From assembly GCF_028389875.1 (NCBI RefSeq), contig NC_084682.1:5032001-5096000 (forward strand): a DNA stretch of 64,000 nt. Direction: 5' to 3'. The translations under genes and the position numbers were made by a program. Origin of the DNA: Rhea pennata. Taxonomy: Eukaryota > Chordata > Aves > Rheiformes > Rheidae. Shown one piece after another: positions 1 through 36,489 of the stretch (its first letter is position 1; each line of letters starts with the position of its first letter). The notes beneath the pieces were generated by a model. The model saw only the letters and a list, made by a program, of their open reading frames with translations. It had not been told where the DNA came from and made no database searches.

Positions 1-446
1 ACGATGCCTTTCCACCCAGGATGTATGAGGCTGAATTCACAGAGTACAGGAACTTCAGTAAATGATGTGAAAACCTCTGGTGCGTTAATACATGAAAAAC
101 TAGAAAACAAGCTGATGCAGCCAGCTGTACTGCACATACAGAGCCATCATTCGTTCGTATGCTGTCCCCGCAATTACAAACCACAGGTTAAGTACAGTTT
201 GCCCTAGCAACACACATGCACCACTACAGACCGTGTATCCCGCTCACTCGTGTGTCAGTCCCCCTGAATATTGCACTTAGACCATTACCAGTATTGTGTA
301 ACTAATAAGTGTTGAAGTGAGCTTCTTAAGAAATTAGGCATAAAAGCCACGGGTGGCAGCGGGGTGGCAAGTACGAAGCGAACTACAGAGGGAACCAAGC
401 ACTCAAAGCAGCGTTGAAACATAAAGAAACGGGTTAGTACCTATAC
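1..446 (-). other. GOSR1: GOSR1 intron 2 (partial)
   Basis: AT-richer sequence downstream of the exon 2 donor. I looked for the next GOSR1 exon on the minus strand and saw none, nor any repeat or RNA gene. Confidence 0.6.
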
Positions 447-555
447 CTGTCGCGCCTTCCGTCTCGGGTGCCGCTGTAGCTGGTGCACAGCTTGCTGAAG
501 GAGACCAGCTTGAGGTCCAGCTCGTTCTCCAGCTGCCTCGCCTGCTTCCTGAGGT
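447..555 (-). CDS. GOSR1: GOSR1 coding exon 2
   Basis: 109 nt encoding residues 11-46, beginning after acceptor TTCAG and ending at CAG|GTATAG. It holds the conserved stretch LRKQARQLENELDLKLVSF typical of GS28. Confidence 0.93.
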
Positions 556-860
556 CTGAACAAAGCAGCCGAGAGCGGCCAAGGGGTCAGGGGGCCGAGC
601 CCCGGCCGCAGCTCCCGGCACGGCGGCGGAGGGGGCCCGCACGGGACGCCGCTGAACACCCGCCGGCCGCAGCCCGCCCGGGAAGGGCCCGCCCGGCCCC
701 CCGCCACCGCCCCCCGCTGCTTCGCGCCCCAGGCGGCGCCGCGAGGCCGCTGTCGCCCGGAGGGAAGCGGCCTGCCGCGGGCCGGGCCCTGCCGCCGGGG
801 GAGCCCCGCCGCCCTCGGACCCCACTCGCCTTCCCAGTAGTTGCAGCTCCCCGTCGCCAT
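447..860 (-). CDS. GOSR1: GOSR1 (GS28), 5' part only: coding exons 1 and 2
   Basis: Golgi SNAP receptor complex member 1, a Qb-SNARE acting in ER-Golgi and intra-Golgi vesicle fusion. Coding exon 1 is 830..860 (ATG at 860-858) and exon 2 is 447..555, both minus strand; together they give 46 full codons. The N-terminus reads MATGSCNYWED, then LRKQARQLENELDLKLVSF and KLCTSYSGTRDGRRDR, which matches the start of the family, including the first helix of the N-terminal region. The SNARE motif and C-terminal membrane anchor are not here and must lie left of position 1. The intron between the exons starts with GC (829-828), not GT, and ends with TTCAG (560-556); only this pairing keeps the frame (GAA G|AC CTC). 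Exon 2 ends at a normal donor, CAG|GTATAG. Identity is firm; the gene is cut by the window edge. Confidence 0.93.
830..860 (-). CDS. GOSR1: GOSR1 coding exon 1
   Basis: A 31-nt coding part, ATG through the first base of the Asp-11 codon. The start context is AAGATGG, with G at +4. The exon ends AAG followed by GCGAGT, a GC-type donor that matches the U1 consensus closely except for the C. Confidence 0.9.
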
Positions 861-1073
861 CTTTGTTGTCCAACGTCAGCCGCGGCCGGGCGACAGCGCG
901 CCGCCGGGAAGAGCGGCGCAGAGCGTCTCCCTCCGGGCGCGGGGGCCGACGGGACGGGACGGCCTCCTGCCGCACCGCCCCCTAGCGGCTGGGCGGCGCG
1001 TCGCGCCGCGGCGGCCCCCGGGCTCGCGCCGCCGTGCAGCGCCGAGCACCGGCCCCAGCCCGAGGAGAAGGGC

Positions 1074-1092
1074 GGGGGGGGGGGGGGGGGGG
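1074..1092. repeat. Poly-G run (19 nt)
   Basis: Uninterrupted run of 19 G on the plus strand in the GOSR1 upstream flank. Such runs are error-prone in assembly, so its length is uncertain. Confidence 0.9.
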
Positions 1093-1140
1093 ACGCGCTC
1101 ATCCGTCCTGCCAGCTCTTATACAGGCACCAACAGGCGGG

Positions 1141-1168
1141 AAGGGAAGGGGAGGGGAGGGGAGGGGGG
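1141..1168. repeat. (GGGGA)n simple repeat
   Basis: Purine-rich simple repeat of GGGGA/GGGAA units on the plus strand, with enough G-runs to form a quadruplex in principle. Confidence 0.85.
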
Positions 1169-1599
1169 CCTGCCCAGCACGGGGACCGGCCGCGCTGCCC
1201 CAGCTTGGAAATCAGGAAGCACGAGACGCACCCAGACAGACATCAAAATAGTTTTATACAGATTATTAGATCTCGGTACACAGGTAAAAAAGCAGAGGAC
1301 GCTCCCGCCGGCACAGAAAGGCGGCTCGCACATCGCAGACGCTGGATTTCCGCCCGCTCGAGTCCTCGGAGAAACGTAATTCGAAGGCAGAGCGCGCAGA
1401 CCTACGCACGCCGAGACAGGCGCGCGCGGGGAGAGCGGCCCGGCCAGGAGCGGCGCGGGCACCTCCGCTAGCACTGGGGCGACCCAGCGCTCTTGCATAC
1501 GGGATTCCTGGCGGGACTTATTGCAGGTGCGACGGAGCTGCCGTCGCCCGGCCAGCTCCGCTCACTACCTGCTGCAAGGGCAAAGAGGCCAGAGACCTG

Positions 1600-3754
1600 A
1601 GAGCAGTTTGCAAAACCAGCTTTATTAGAAAACCTCAGCTGCATCCCTTGTTAAAGGCCTTAGAAAGAGGGAGAGTTCAGAGATGAGGAAGGTTTAGCAC
1701 TGCCGAGCGCTGGCCTGCTGCAGCCCCTTTACCCGCAGGACAGGGTCGCAGCGCAGCACCAAGCCACATCCAGCGGGGCGAGCCGGGACCAGGCACACGG
1801 GACACTTAGGGCTCCCGCAGAAACGCAGGGCGGCAAGAACAGCTCTTGTGCACCGCAGCGACACGGGGCCGCGGGAGCGCGGGGAACGCTCGGCTGCATC
1901 TTCCCACTCCTAGCCGACTGCCCCAGCCAGCTTTCATCGAGTGCTTCTTGCACTGTAATTCCCCATTAAATAGGGAGAAAGTTATAGTGGTGTCTAGGGG
2001 TTGTCTCAGTCCCTCTGCTGAGCTGCACGAGATCAGCATGCAGCTGATGAAACCATCAGCATGACACCACACACCCACGGGCTGGGAGGCCCCCTGAACA
2101 GCTCCCACCCCAGGAGATACGGCCCAGCAGCACGTGTCACTAACGGACCTTGCGAGGCCAGCAGAGAACCAAACGGGACGCCTACAACTGTAGCACACCA
2201 GGCTCTTGCACCAGGGAGCTTGGGTCAGTGGGGCAAGTATTAAAAGAGAGAATGAGCAGCCAGGCAAATAAAAAAAAAAAAGTGCCTGTGCTCCAGTGCT
2301 AGCTTTCTGCCCAGAAAGCACAGGAGCTTTAGCAATATATAAAGGCTTTGGAAATCAAACGTTTAAGGAGTCACAGGTTCCTGGACTCTGTGTTGCTAAT
2401 GGATTTGGGAGATGCATGCTGCAGCTCTTCATTCAAAATTCCTGCGAAGTGCTACAGAACAAATTTGGCTGCTTTCCCCTTCCCCCCCCCCTTTTTCAGC
2501 ACACCCTTCCTTGCCCCAGGCCCTGAAGCAGCAGACATGCTGCAGAGATACAGGCAGGTGGAGCTCTTGCTACGTACTTCAGTACACTGCTGGTGGTAGA
2601 CTGTATGGTGGGTAGAGCTACCACCACCAGGGCTTGATCAGAGGGTGATTTCAAAATACCTGGATCACTAAATGGTATTAGGTAGACAGAGGCAAAAGGT
2701 GCAGCTTTTCTTCAAAATTTAAGACTCAGGCTGGGCCATGGAGGCTCCACAACCTCTCTCAGCTACTCCAATAACATTCAAGAAGCAGTAGCCAGATTTA
2801 AGTGAGTTTCTCCATGAATCATGGCAGACTAGCAAAAACTCATCAGGTAGAGTCAGTAACTAGTTGCTTTCTACAGTATCCACCCTAATCAGTTCTCTCT
2901 CTCTGCTTGGAACAACCTCCAGTTGCTCTTTTGGACAGTGTGCTGCTATAATGCCAACACAAGACCACAAAGGCCACGTCTACATAAATGAGAACCAACC
3001 AGGGGTGATGGAGACAGGGATTCTTTCTTCCTCAGAAAGAAGAAACAGCAGTACTGCAGAGCTGGCAAATGCCTGGACTTTGTCAGAGTTCACTGAAGCT
3101 CTGACATGCGCTTCTTTCTCCAGCTCACATCAAGAAACAATGTGATTTCCTCCAGGTCACTGCATGAGAACTAGCAACATATTAGAGGTGCTCAGCACCC
3201 ATTACAGAGCACAGTAGGCCACTGCATCGAAGGTGGAAAAAAGCTCTGAAGGAGCAGCTGAGAACAAAGTGCAGTCTGTTTCCTAGAGCTGCTCTGCAGA
3301 ACTTTGTGTCCATGTAGGATGAGGCTTACCCAGGTACAGAGTGAAAAAAAGAATTCAAAACAAGTAGAGAAACCGCTTTGGAGTTTTGGAACTGTGACCC
3401 TACGCTGGTCTTGGGGCACTTCCCCACCATCTGATCAGTGTGTTGAGATGCTGGGGAAGTCCTAGAAACTCTGCTAGCCATCCTATTACATTACCTTTCA
3501 ACTCTGTACATGTACCTCCAGATGTTGACCTAGAAGTGTAACAAGCCATGTCCTTAGCCTGAACACAGCCTCCAGCACTCCCTGACTTGCACATAAGTAG
3601 GAACACAGCAATAGCAGAGGGGAAGTCAGGAGCTGTCACTCACACTGCTGGAGGACATGTCCTGCAAGCTAATGTTCCAAAATTGAACCACAGGAATTGC
3701 CTCCCTCCCACCAGGGCTGGTCCATGGGGAACCTCCTTTTCTGCCTGGGAGGTG
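1600..3754 (-). other. CPD: CPD 3' untranslated region
   Basis: Runs about 2.15 kb from the stop codon to the inferred cleavage site. No further coding exon was recognised. It contains an A-rich tract on the plus strand (about 2266-2280, a U tract in the transcript) and a C run near 2485. The end point is inferred from the single AATAAA. Confidence 0.55.
1621..1626 (-). terminator. CPD: CPD polyadenylation signal AATAAA
   Basis: TTTATT on the plus strand is AATAAA on the minus strand. It is the only canonical signal I see between the CPD stop codon and the GOSR1 island. A U/GU-rich stretch follows downstream on the minus strand (about 1615-1575), as expected for a cleavage site near 1600. 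Confidence 0.65.
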
Positions 3755-29098
<25,344 letters not shown>

Positions 29099-32000
29099 GG
29101 CCCCGCCGCCGCCGCACGCCCGTCCGCCGCCGCACCGCGGCGCCCCGGCGGGAGGGCCGGGGCCCGCCCCGCCCGGCCGCCAATGAGAGGCGGCGGAGGG
29201 GGAGGAGCCGCTGCGGAGAGGCGGCCAAGGGCCAATGGGAGACGGAGGCAGCGACGCGTCACGAGGGGGCGGGGCGCGGCGCGGAGGCGCGGCGCCCCCT
29301 GCGGGCCGCGCCGCGGCGCCGACCGCTCCGCTCCGCTCCGGCGCGGGGCGCAGGCGGGAGCGCGGCGCGGCGCGGCGGCGAGGGCCGGCCCGCGCCCTCC
29401 GAGGGCGTGCTCTCCTCCTCCTCCTCCTCCGTGTTAGGCGCCCTGGGTCTAGGCAGGCAGCACCTCTCCCTGCTGAAAGCCCCGCAGCTCGTGGGAGCAG
29501 GGCAGGGGCCCAGAGGGCGCCGCCACGCAGCCCCGGTCAATAATGATCCCTGCCCCAGCTACGGCGCGCAGCGGGGGAAAGACCGGCCCCGGCGAGGGCA
29601 GCTGGCGCTGTGCGGACCGTGCTACCGCCAACGCTCCGCTTAGCAGTGCAGGGGTGTCCCGGTGCGGAGCTGCTGCAGAGACCTCCCCGAAATACAGAGC
29701 CGAGCCTGCATAAGCCTGGAAACACGAACGTGGATTAAAAAGGGAAGGAGCAGGGTGGCTTCTTGCTCTCGCACGCAGATGAGCTGCTGCCCGCAGAGGC
29801 TGAAGCGTTGCTCCTTCGGTCTCGCTTCCTTGAGGAAGCACAGCTGTGGCCTGCCCTCGCTGCCATTACTTCCTAGCTCAGATCAGGCCTTGAGGGAATT
29901 AAAGACATTTTAACACCATTTAATGTTTTGAATAATGCACTGTTGTTTTGTGGACTGTGTGTCTGCACAGATATTTAAATAATAGAGACTTTTGTTTTTT
30001 CCTCATCTCAGACCTTTGCTAATTCCTTTTCTTTGTTTCAGGCAGGTGAGATGATAATGAATAACAAGGACAGTAAATTATTCTGCAAAAGTGCACTGTA
30101 ATCTTTAAAACTTTGTAAGTGGCCTTAGACAGCAAGTCTTGTCAGTTCCTGTTTAACTTTGCAATATTATCTTATACACACATCTGCTTCCCAGCTCTGG
30201 CATTTCCTGTTGCAGACACAAGCTCCGAGTCTAGCACATAAAACTGAAACTTTCAAGGGAACCATCTGAATCTTTGATCTCACTTCATTCTGGGATCCCT
30301 TGGATGACAGGTCTGATGATGCAAACTTTTGTGTAAGCCAAATGTGTTACAGCATCAAAAGGGCTCTGTGGAAAAGGAAAGTAATTTATCTTCTCTTTCT
30401 TGGGGCTCATCTGCACTGCATAGTCATTTAGGAGAGAGATATGCAGAAAACAGGGGTGATCCATCAAAAAGATGCCCTAGATCTAATTAAATTGAAGAAG
30501 CTGAAAGACTGTGGCCATCAGCACATTTTTAAACCAAAAGGGAGAAGGAAAGTGAAAAGGGAATTTGGCAGTCTCAGAAGTGATCACAATTACACAGGTT
30601 TAAAACCTCAGTCTTCAAATAAATTGCTCAGGATTTACCCAGCATAACTGAGTTCATTGCCCTTTTTAGTTGATAAAAGCCTAGTTATCTGCAGTTTCAA
30701 CAAACTAATTGTAAAAGCAGCATGTGGCAGAGAACTGAGTCACCCCATCATCAGCAACAAAACCTTCACGTTTACTTGGGCCGACCTAAGAGCTCTGGCT
30801 TCTGGATCCCTGCACAAGCAAAACTGTAGATTAGGGACTGACCTGCCAGAAGCCTTCTCCTCCTCCACAGCTCTGCTCGGTGCTCGTACAGAGAGCTGCA
30901 GCACTGGCACACAGGGAAGCTGGTTATTTGGGGACTGTGGCTTCTGCCTTATGACACTCCCTGCAGTGGTTCCAGCCACTGAGACGACTGCAGTTTCCTC
31001 CTGAAGACTGGCAGCAAATGGTTCCCCATTAACTGGAGAGATGGAGCAGCTCAATCCTCCTGCAGATTCCTCACGGAGGGGATGAGGAATGACTCCACAG
31101 CAGGGAAGTTAAAACTGTTAATAATGTTTGGCAGTTCTTCACAAGATCAAATCATCACTTGGTTTTCCAGCAGAGCACTTCCAAGAAATCTCACTGGCGA
31201 TGAAAGTTCCTAGGTAGACAAAAATATCCTAGGTCCAGGCTGGGGAGGAGCCACAGCAGAACACAGTCTTGAAACAGAAGCAGGTCTGAGAATAATGATT
31301 CCTCTCTGGGCCATCAGAGATCACCTAAGTCAGCAAGGAACAAGCACCCTGCTCAGCACAGTCCTCACGCATTTTTGTTTTCCAGGAGAAACAAACAAAC
31401 TTGAAGTCCAGTTCATCAGTGGCAGAGGCATCTTTTCTGGCCAGGAAAAGCACAAAGTCACAAGGAAACAGATACACTCTGCTGTGATACAGCCTCACTC
31501 CATGGCTGAGGCAAGAGACTTCCTTGTAAATCGGTTTAATCAGGTGGAAAATGGAGTTTCATGAGTGGAGGAGACAAATCCAGGATCAATATGATTAATT
31601 TGCCTGAGCGCTGCTAGGTGTAAAAGCTGAAAGCTTGTAAACAGGGCTCCCTAGGTGGGAATGAGGGCCAACACTTAAATGGAATTTAATAAAGATAATT
31701 CACTTTTATCTCCTGCAGGGGACCTACATTACTAATTTAATGCCAAGTTCTTTCCATATTTGCTTTTATTTGGTACCATATTTCTCAGATTAGGATAGTG
31801 AGGACGACACTGATGTACTATCTTTAGCTTTCTAAGTCAAAATTGGCTACTCTTGGAATCCCTGGCATGCCACCAACACTGAATGTAACCTAGAGGGGTT
31901 AGAAAATACGAGGTTCACTGCTGAATGCTGGTAGCAGACAGCAGTGGCTACTGCCTGAACAATCTGATAATAATTTCATGCACAGTCCTCAGAGTTTCTA

Positions 32001-32694
32001 CAGTCTTTGGATGCATTCATCACAGCACAAGTAACATTCTCAAGTGCCTGGATGCTCTTGCTTACAGGTGAGATTTGCACTCCTGCAACATGGTTCCAAT
32101 TTTTTGCCATTCACTTTGAAGGGGTAGAGTTTAAAAGATCCAGAAGCAACTGTTTAAAGCGATGACCGGAGTTCCCTAAGCATGACTTACATTTCTGAAA
32201 GAGAAACTTGAGTGTATCAGTTAAATGCCAGCATATGGTTCCCCATGGCCTCACCAGGAGTGCAGGCTCCACATTTCCAACGCAGACGAAAAGCACAATC
32301 TCAGATGTACATCTTCCTCCTTTTTCTCTGACTCAGTCACCCGAAGCTTTGGCACAGCTGTCCGAGTGCCTGGCAGCACTTCAGGCTTCTGCAGAGTTTA
32401 CTGTCTCTGAGACTTCGCAGTGGTGATCGCATCAGACATCCCGTCTTCAGCGCTCCCAGAAGGTGTCTTTCTTCCCTTTTGGACACTCGCCTGCAGGGCT
32501 GTCAGACCCCAGAGCTGCTTAGTGTGTATCCAGCAGATGGCATCCGCGTCTAACACTTGTCCTCAGCTTTGCCTTCCTGCAAGCTTCTCTTGTCTTTTAT
32601 TTATCTCAGGGTCCGTTTCTTCATTAATGCCGACTATTAATTGCAATGTTCCATGTCCTCTAAACCATCTATTTTAAAATTTCAAAATACGCCT

Positions 32695-33031
32695 GTGTAT
32701 TTTGTATAAGTATCTGAAGGGAGGGTGTCAAGGGGACAGGGACAAACTCTGTTCAGTTGTCCCGTGTGACAGGACAAGAGGCAATGGGCAGAAATTGAAG
32801 CACAGGCAGTTCCGCCTGACCGTGAGGGGGAATTTCTTCCCTGTGAGAGTGACGGAGCACTGGGACAGGTTGCCCAGAGAGGTTGTGGAGTCTCCTTGTC
32901 TGGAGATATTCAAGGCCCGCCTGGATGCAACCCTGGCTAACATGCTCTAGGTGACCCTGCTAAGGGAGGTTGGACTAGATGATCTCCAGAGGTCTCTTCC
33001 AACCTCTTGAGTCTATGATTCTGTGATTCTA
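32695..33031 (+). mobile_element. CR1 LINE, 5'-truncated 3' end
   Basis: The classic avian CR1 tail. A frame at 32702-32950 reads FFPVRVTEHWDRLPREVVES, then LEIFKARLDATLANML. It is followed by TTGGACTAGATGATCTCCAG and a terminal ATGATTCTGTGATTCT microsatellite-like end instead of poly-A. Only the last few hundred bases of a reverse-transcriptase element remain. Moderately young by its legibility. Confidence 0.88.
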
Positions 33032-33989
33032 TTTAGTGCTCCTTTTGCTATTCTTATTCCTTCCTGAGGGAAAAAAAATCACTTCTTATTCCTCTACATC
33101 TAAAATCATAGCATGTGACCTTTTATATCAGGATGAGAAGAAACTAGAATTATTAATAAAATGCTGAAAAACATACTCAAGGCCTGTCCATCTCAATAGT
33201 GAAAAATACATGGGGTTATGGGCTCAGAGTTTGTTTGAGAGATCAGGGCATATCTCATTTCCATCATCTTTATACATGAGAAAAACAGGTTTTGTGGGCG
33301 GGAACAGGGGCACTGAGCACATTCAGGCAGCATACCCTGACAGCTTCCCTTTGCAGCCCAGATATCTGGCAAGTGGAGACAGTCGGTTTGGGTGTTACAG
33401 TCATTCTTAACAATAGAAGTGTTGCAAAATACACAGCACTGCTTATTAAAAAAGGATTAAGAAAGAGGAACCACACTGAGTGGGAAGACAGGAGCCGCCT
33501 TTGAGCAGTGCCTGAGGCACTGTTGCAGAAACATGTTTTTGGGTGTGAGATTATAGCTACCCTATACACACTGTTTGCCTGACAAATTAACCAACCCATA
33601 TTACAATCTGCAGCTTCCACGCATCTGTACAGATCCTGTTATACTTCTGGCTCCAAGAGCAGCCTTCAGCCCTCACAATGTTGCTGAATATAAATCGAGT
33701 GTTGTCAGTGAAAATCCACAGGATCATGAGTTGTGGCCTCTTCCTCTAGAGGCATTGAGAATAACCAAGTGCAACCCAAACTACTGTTAAGTTTGGAGTC
33801 AGAGGTTAAGCGACCGAGTGGAAAATAAACTTTTGCCAATCTCTATCACGTTCTAAATCTTTTCTTCTCAAGTTTCTAAGGCTTGGATTACACCCCAGAA
33901 TAGACTGGTATTTATTAATTTATTCCCTTTGGGGCTGTTCAGAGTCATATTTAACAACAGTCTTATCCTGGGTTTGTTGGTCCGTTCTT

Positions 33990-34130
33990 GCCTTAAGGAT
34001 CACAAGAAGGAACCAGTCTGGTGGATCATTCTGGATTAAATCCATGGTCTGTCTAATCCAGCCTTGATAGTGCCTGATCCAATGCCGCAAGGAGAGAGCT
34101 GGAATCTTTGCAGTGGAGAGTTATGGAGCT
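33990..34130. repeat. Possible ancient LINE-like fragment
   Basis: Contains CATGGTCTGTCTAATCCAGC and a diverged continuation that recalls old amniote CR1/L3-type interspersed repeats. The match is from pattern memory only. Confidence 0.3.
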
Positions 34131-36043
34131 GATACATCATGGAAGAAGTTCCTGCTGGGCTGACTCATTAGTGGCTGGTTTACGTATTGGAACATGAAGC
34201 TGATAAATGTAATGCAAAGGTAGATAACGCAACCCACAAAACTCTAAGCCACAGTAGTAATTAAAACTCCCTCAAGATAATTATACTTTATACAAAAATA
34301 AATGTGTAAAAAGGCATTGCAAAAGTAATTCTTATCAGTTTAAAATTTCTGCCTTTCAGCGCCTCTAGCCAGGTAGTATCTTGTTTTTCTAGTCTCTTTT
34401 CCCGACTCTTTTCCCTTTAGTAGATCTCAAAGCCCTTTGCTAAGCAGGGCACTACCATTATTTCCATTTTAAAAATGCAGAACAGATGAACCTGTGATCA
34501 CTTTGCTGCCAGTTATATGGACCTGTGGCAAATCTGGGGCAGAATTTTTCCCAGATTCCTTTTGATGCTCTGCCCTACACCATAACAAACCCAGTGCAGA
34601 ATTGCTGTTATCTGACATTCCTTCCTCTTACTCTCATTTCTAAACTAAATAAATTCTCCATGCTTTCATTCTTACTTTCATCCTCACTTACTCTGAACAC
34701 CTCCTCCTTCTACTATAGCATCGTTGCAACACAGTGACCAGAGTGAACAGAAAACTCGCAGAACTCTCACGCCTTTGGCCCTGACTTGGCAGGAACTTGT
34801 GAGCTATTTCCCTGCCCATTCCTTTCTACCTCTCTCCACTTCAGCTTAGCTTAATACAAAACCAATAGCTTAATATCAAAGTTTGTATTGAACTATAAGC
34901 AAGCACTTAGTCAAATGTTACAAGGAGGGAACATACAACTTGCTAAAAAGGATGGAAGAAGCTAAATTTATTTCTATCTTAATTTGATTTTAAAGTTAAA
35001 AGTCCATTGAAGGCTGGAGACTGATTTAATCCGTTTTCTAGAAGGCATAATCCAGGCTGTCTCTTTGAGAGACTTTTGTACACATAAATATATATTTTTA
35101 AACTGAAAATGACTCCTTTGTTTGTTTAGAAGGCAAACCAATGAACACAGAAATGTCATACTAAGAAACACTCAGAGATGACCCATATTTGCAACAACCC
35201 TGCGAATAAATAGTGCTGTGTGCTCCTGCGCTCTCTGCATACAGTCAGCCACAGAACACCCCACCTCTGCTCTACTGAGCTGGGCCACCACATGTACAAG
35301 CAACCAAAACACTGAGGACATGTCCCAGGCTTCCTTTCTGCTCATGGAATGCTGTTTATGGGCCTGCTGAGTCAGTTCCTGACCAGGGAGTTGCCCTGGG
35401 TTCATGGGTACAGAGAGCAGTGAGAACACTTTTGGAGGCTGTGAGAACCCCATGGTTTGCAATGACACCACCACAATCCCATTTGGGTATAAGCAGGCAA
35501 TGTCGGACACAGTTATCCTTGTCCTGGGAGAGGAATGGAAGCATGTAGAGCAACACAGGCTGCACGGGCATTTCCTGAACACAGGGTACTCACTACGTAG
35601 CAGGGCAGCGTCTCTGCTCTCCTCTCTGCCAATATGCAGTTCAAAGTCTGAATCAGTACATTTTCTCCTCACTTTGCTTCCAGTCCAAAGAACAACATAG
35701 TGACAAAGCTGCAGGCAGGAAGGAGCAAAACAGAGGCTATTCCTGCTCCAAGGAAAATCTAGGATAAACTTCCTATGACTTGAACATAGCCACGAACACT
35801 CAGCAAGCTGAAATTGAAAAGGTGTTATTTTTTGTTGAAGGCCTCTATAGCTGATGCAGGATCTTTCTTATTAGTTACTTATTGCCTCAGCAGGTCTCGT
35901 AAAACAGACAACAGAAACCAGCAAATCGCTTTCTTCAGTGTTCTGGGAGCTCAGAAATCCAGGAATTGAACGAGGCCTTGAACCCATTTTATGGGTTTAA
36001 CTCACTTCTCAGCGAGCTACCATAAAACATTAAAATTCAGACC

Positions 36044-36113
36044 TTATAAACAAGGAGGGGAGAGTGCTGTGCATTCCTTAGCAGAAGACACCTCTCCAGA
36101 GACTCTTCCCACG
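36044..36113 (+). promoter_or_regulatory. TMIGD1: Candidate TMIGD1 promoter and noncoding first exon
   Basis: TTATAAA at 36044-36050, then a perfect donor GTAAGT at 36114. A pyrimidine-rich acceptor, CTCTCTTCAG ending at 36385, lies 25 bp before the start codon. Together they suggest a short 5' UTR exon beginning near 36075 and a 272-bp UTR intron. Inferred, not proven. Confidence 0.4.
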
Positions 36114-36410
36114 GTAAGTCCAGTGCTACACTCCTCAGAGACAGGTTCTCCTGATAGAAAGGCAGTTAGAGACAACGCACTCACGCAGCGGAGATTAGAC
36201 AGGTAAAATCCCCTTAATTCTGTGCTGAACTAGAAAAGGTCTGAAACAAATTGGCCTGGTTTACTCCCTGGCGACCCTGTCCCACCATGTGAGAGGGCTC
36301 TCCCCAGGATGCCTAACGGTAGCAAGCGATTAATGCCTCTACGATCTGTGAGCAGGAGCAGCGACACTTTTAACTCTCTCTTCAGCAGACACCACCTGGG
36401 CTCCTCAGCG

Positions 36411-36489
36411 ATGGCGCAGAAAAGCAGCCTCACAGCCCCTTACGGAGCGCTTGCCTTTGCAGTTTGCTTTTTGGCATATGCAGCCACAG
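36411..36489 (+). CDS. TMIGD1: TMIGD1 coding exon 1: signal peptide
   Basis: 79 nt, residues 1-26, MAQKSSLTAPYGALAFAVCF with a hydrophobic core; context GCGATGG. An upstream in-frame ATG at 36309 exists, but MAQKSS fits the family start and gives the better signal peptide. Donor CAG|GTAAGC. Confidence 0.88.

Larger units (their letters stand above)
455..1460. promoter_or_regulatory. CpG island and promoter of GOSR1
   Basis: Very GC- and CpG-rich block spanning both GOSR1 exons, the intron between them and the upstream flank. No TATA box is evident near the start codon, so a dispersed CpG-island promoter is likely. It contains a 19-base G run (1074-1092) and a (GGGGA)n tract (1141-1168). Long open frames on both strands here reflect base composition, not genes. 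Confidence 0.75.
29561..36043. other. Intergenic region between CPD and TMIGD1
   Basis: The two genes point away from each other. Apart from the CR1 fragment at 32.7-33.0 kb and a possible ancient repeat near 34.0 kb I see no gene. Open frames here, including 166 codons on the minus strand at 35172-35672, lack recognisable protein features. Confidence 0.7.

Noticed and set aside
483-1379. Several long overlapping open frames on both strands at the left end (298, 190, 171, 139 codons)
   Set aside because: They are products of CpG-island composition around GOSR1; only the two short GOSR1 exons show conserved protein sequence.
35172-35672. 166-codon minus-strand open frame in the CPD-TMIGD1 intergenic region
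   Set aside because: Several Cys and Ser residues but no recognisable domain, signal or splice context, and an overlapping plus-strand frame of 98 codons is equally open. Chance is more likely; expression data would be needed to revive it.
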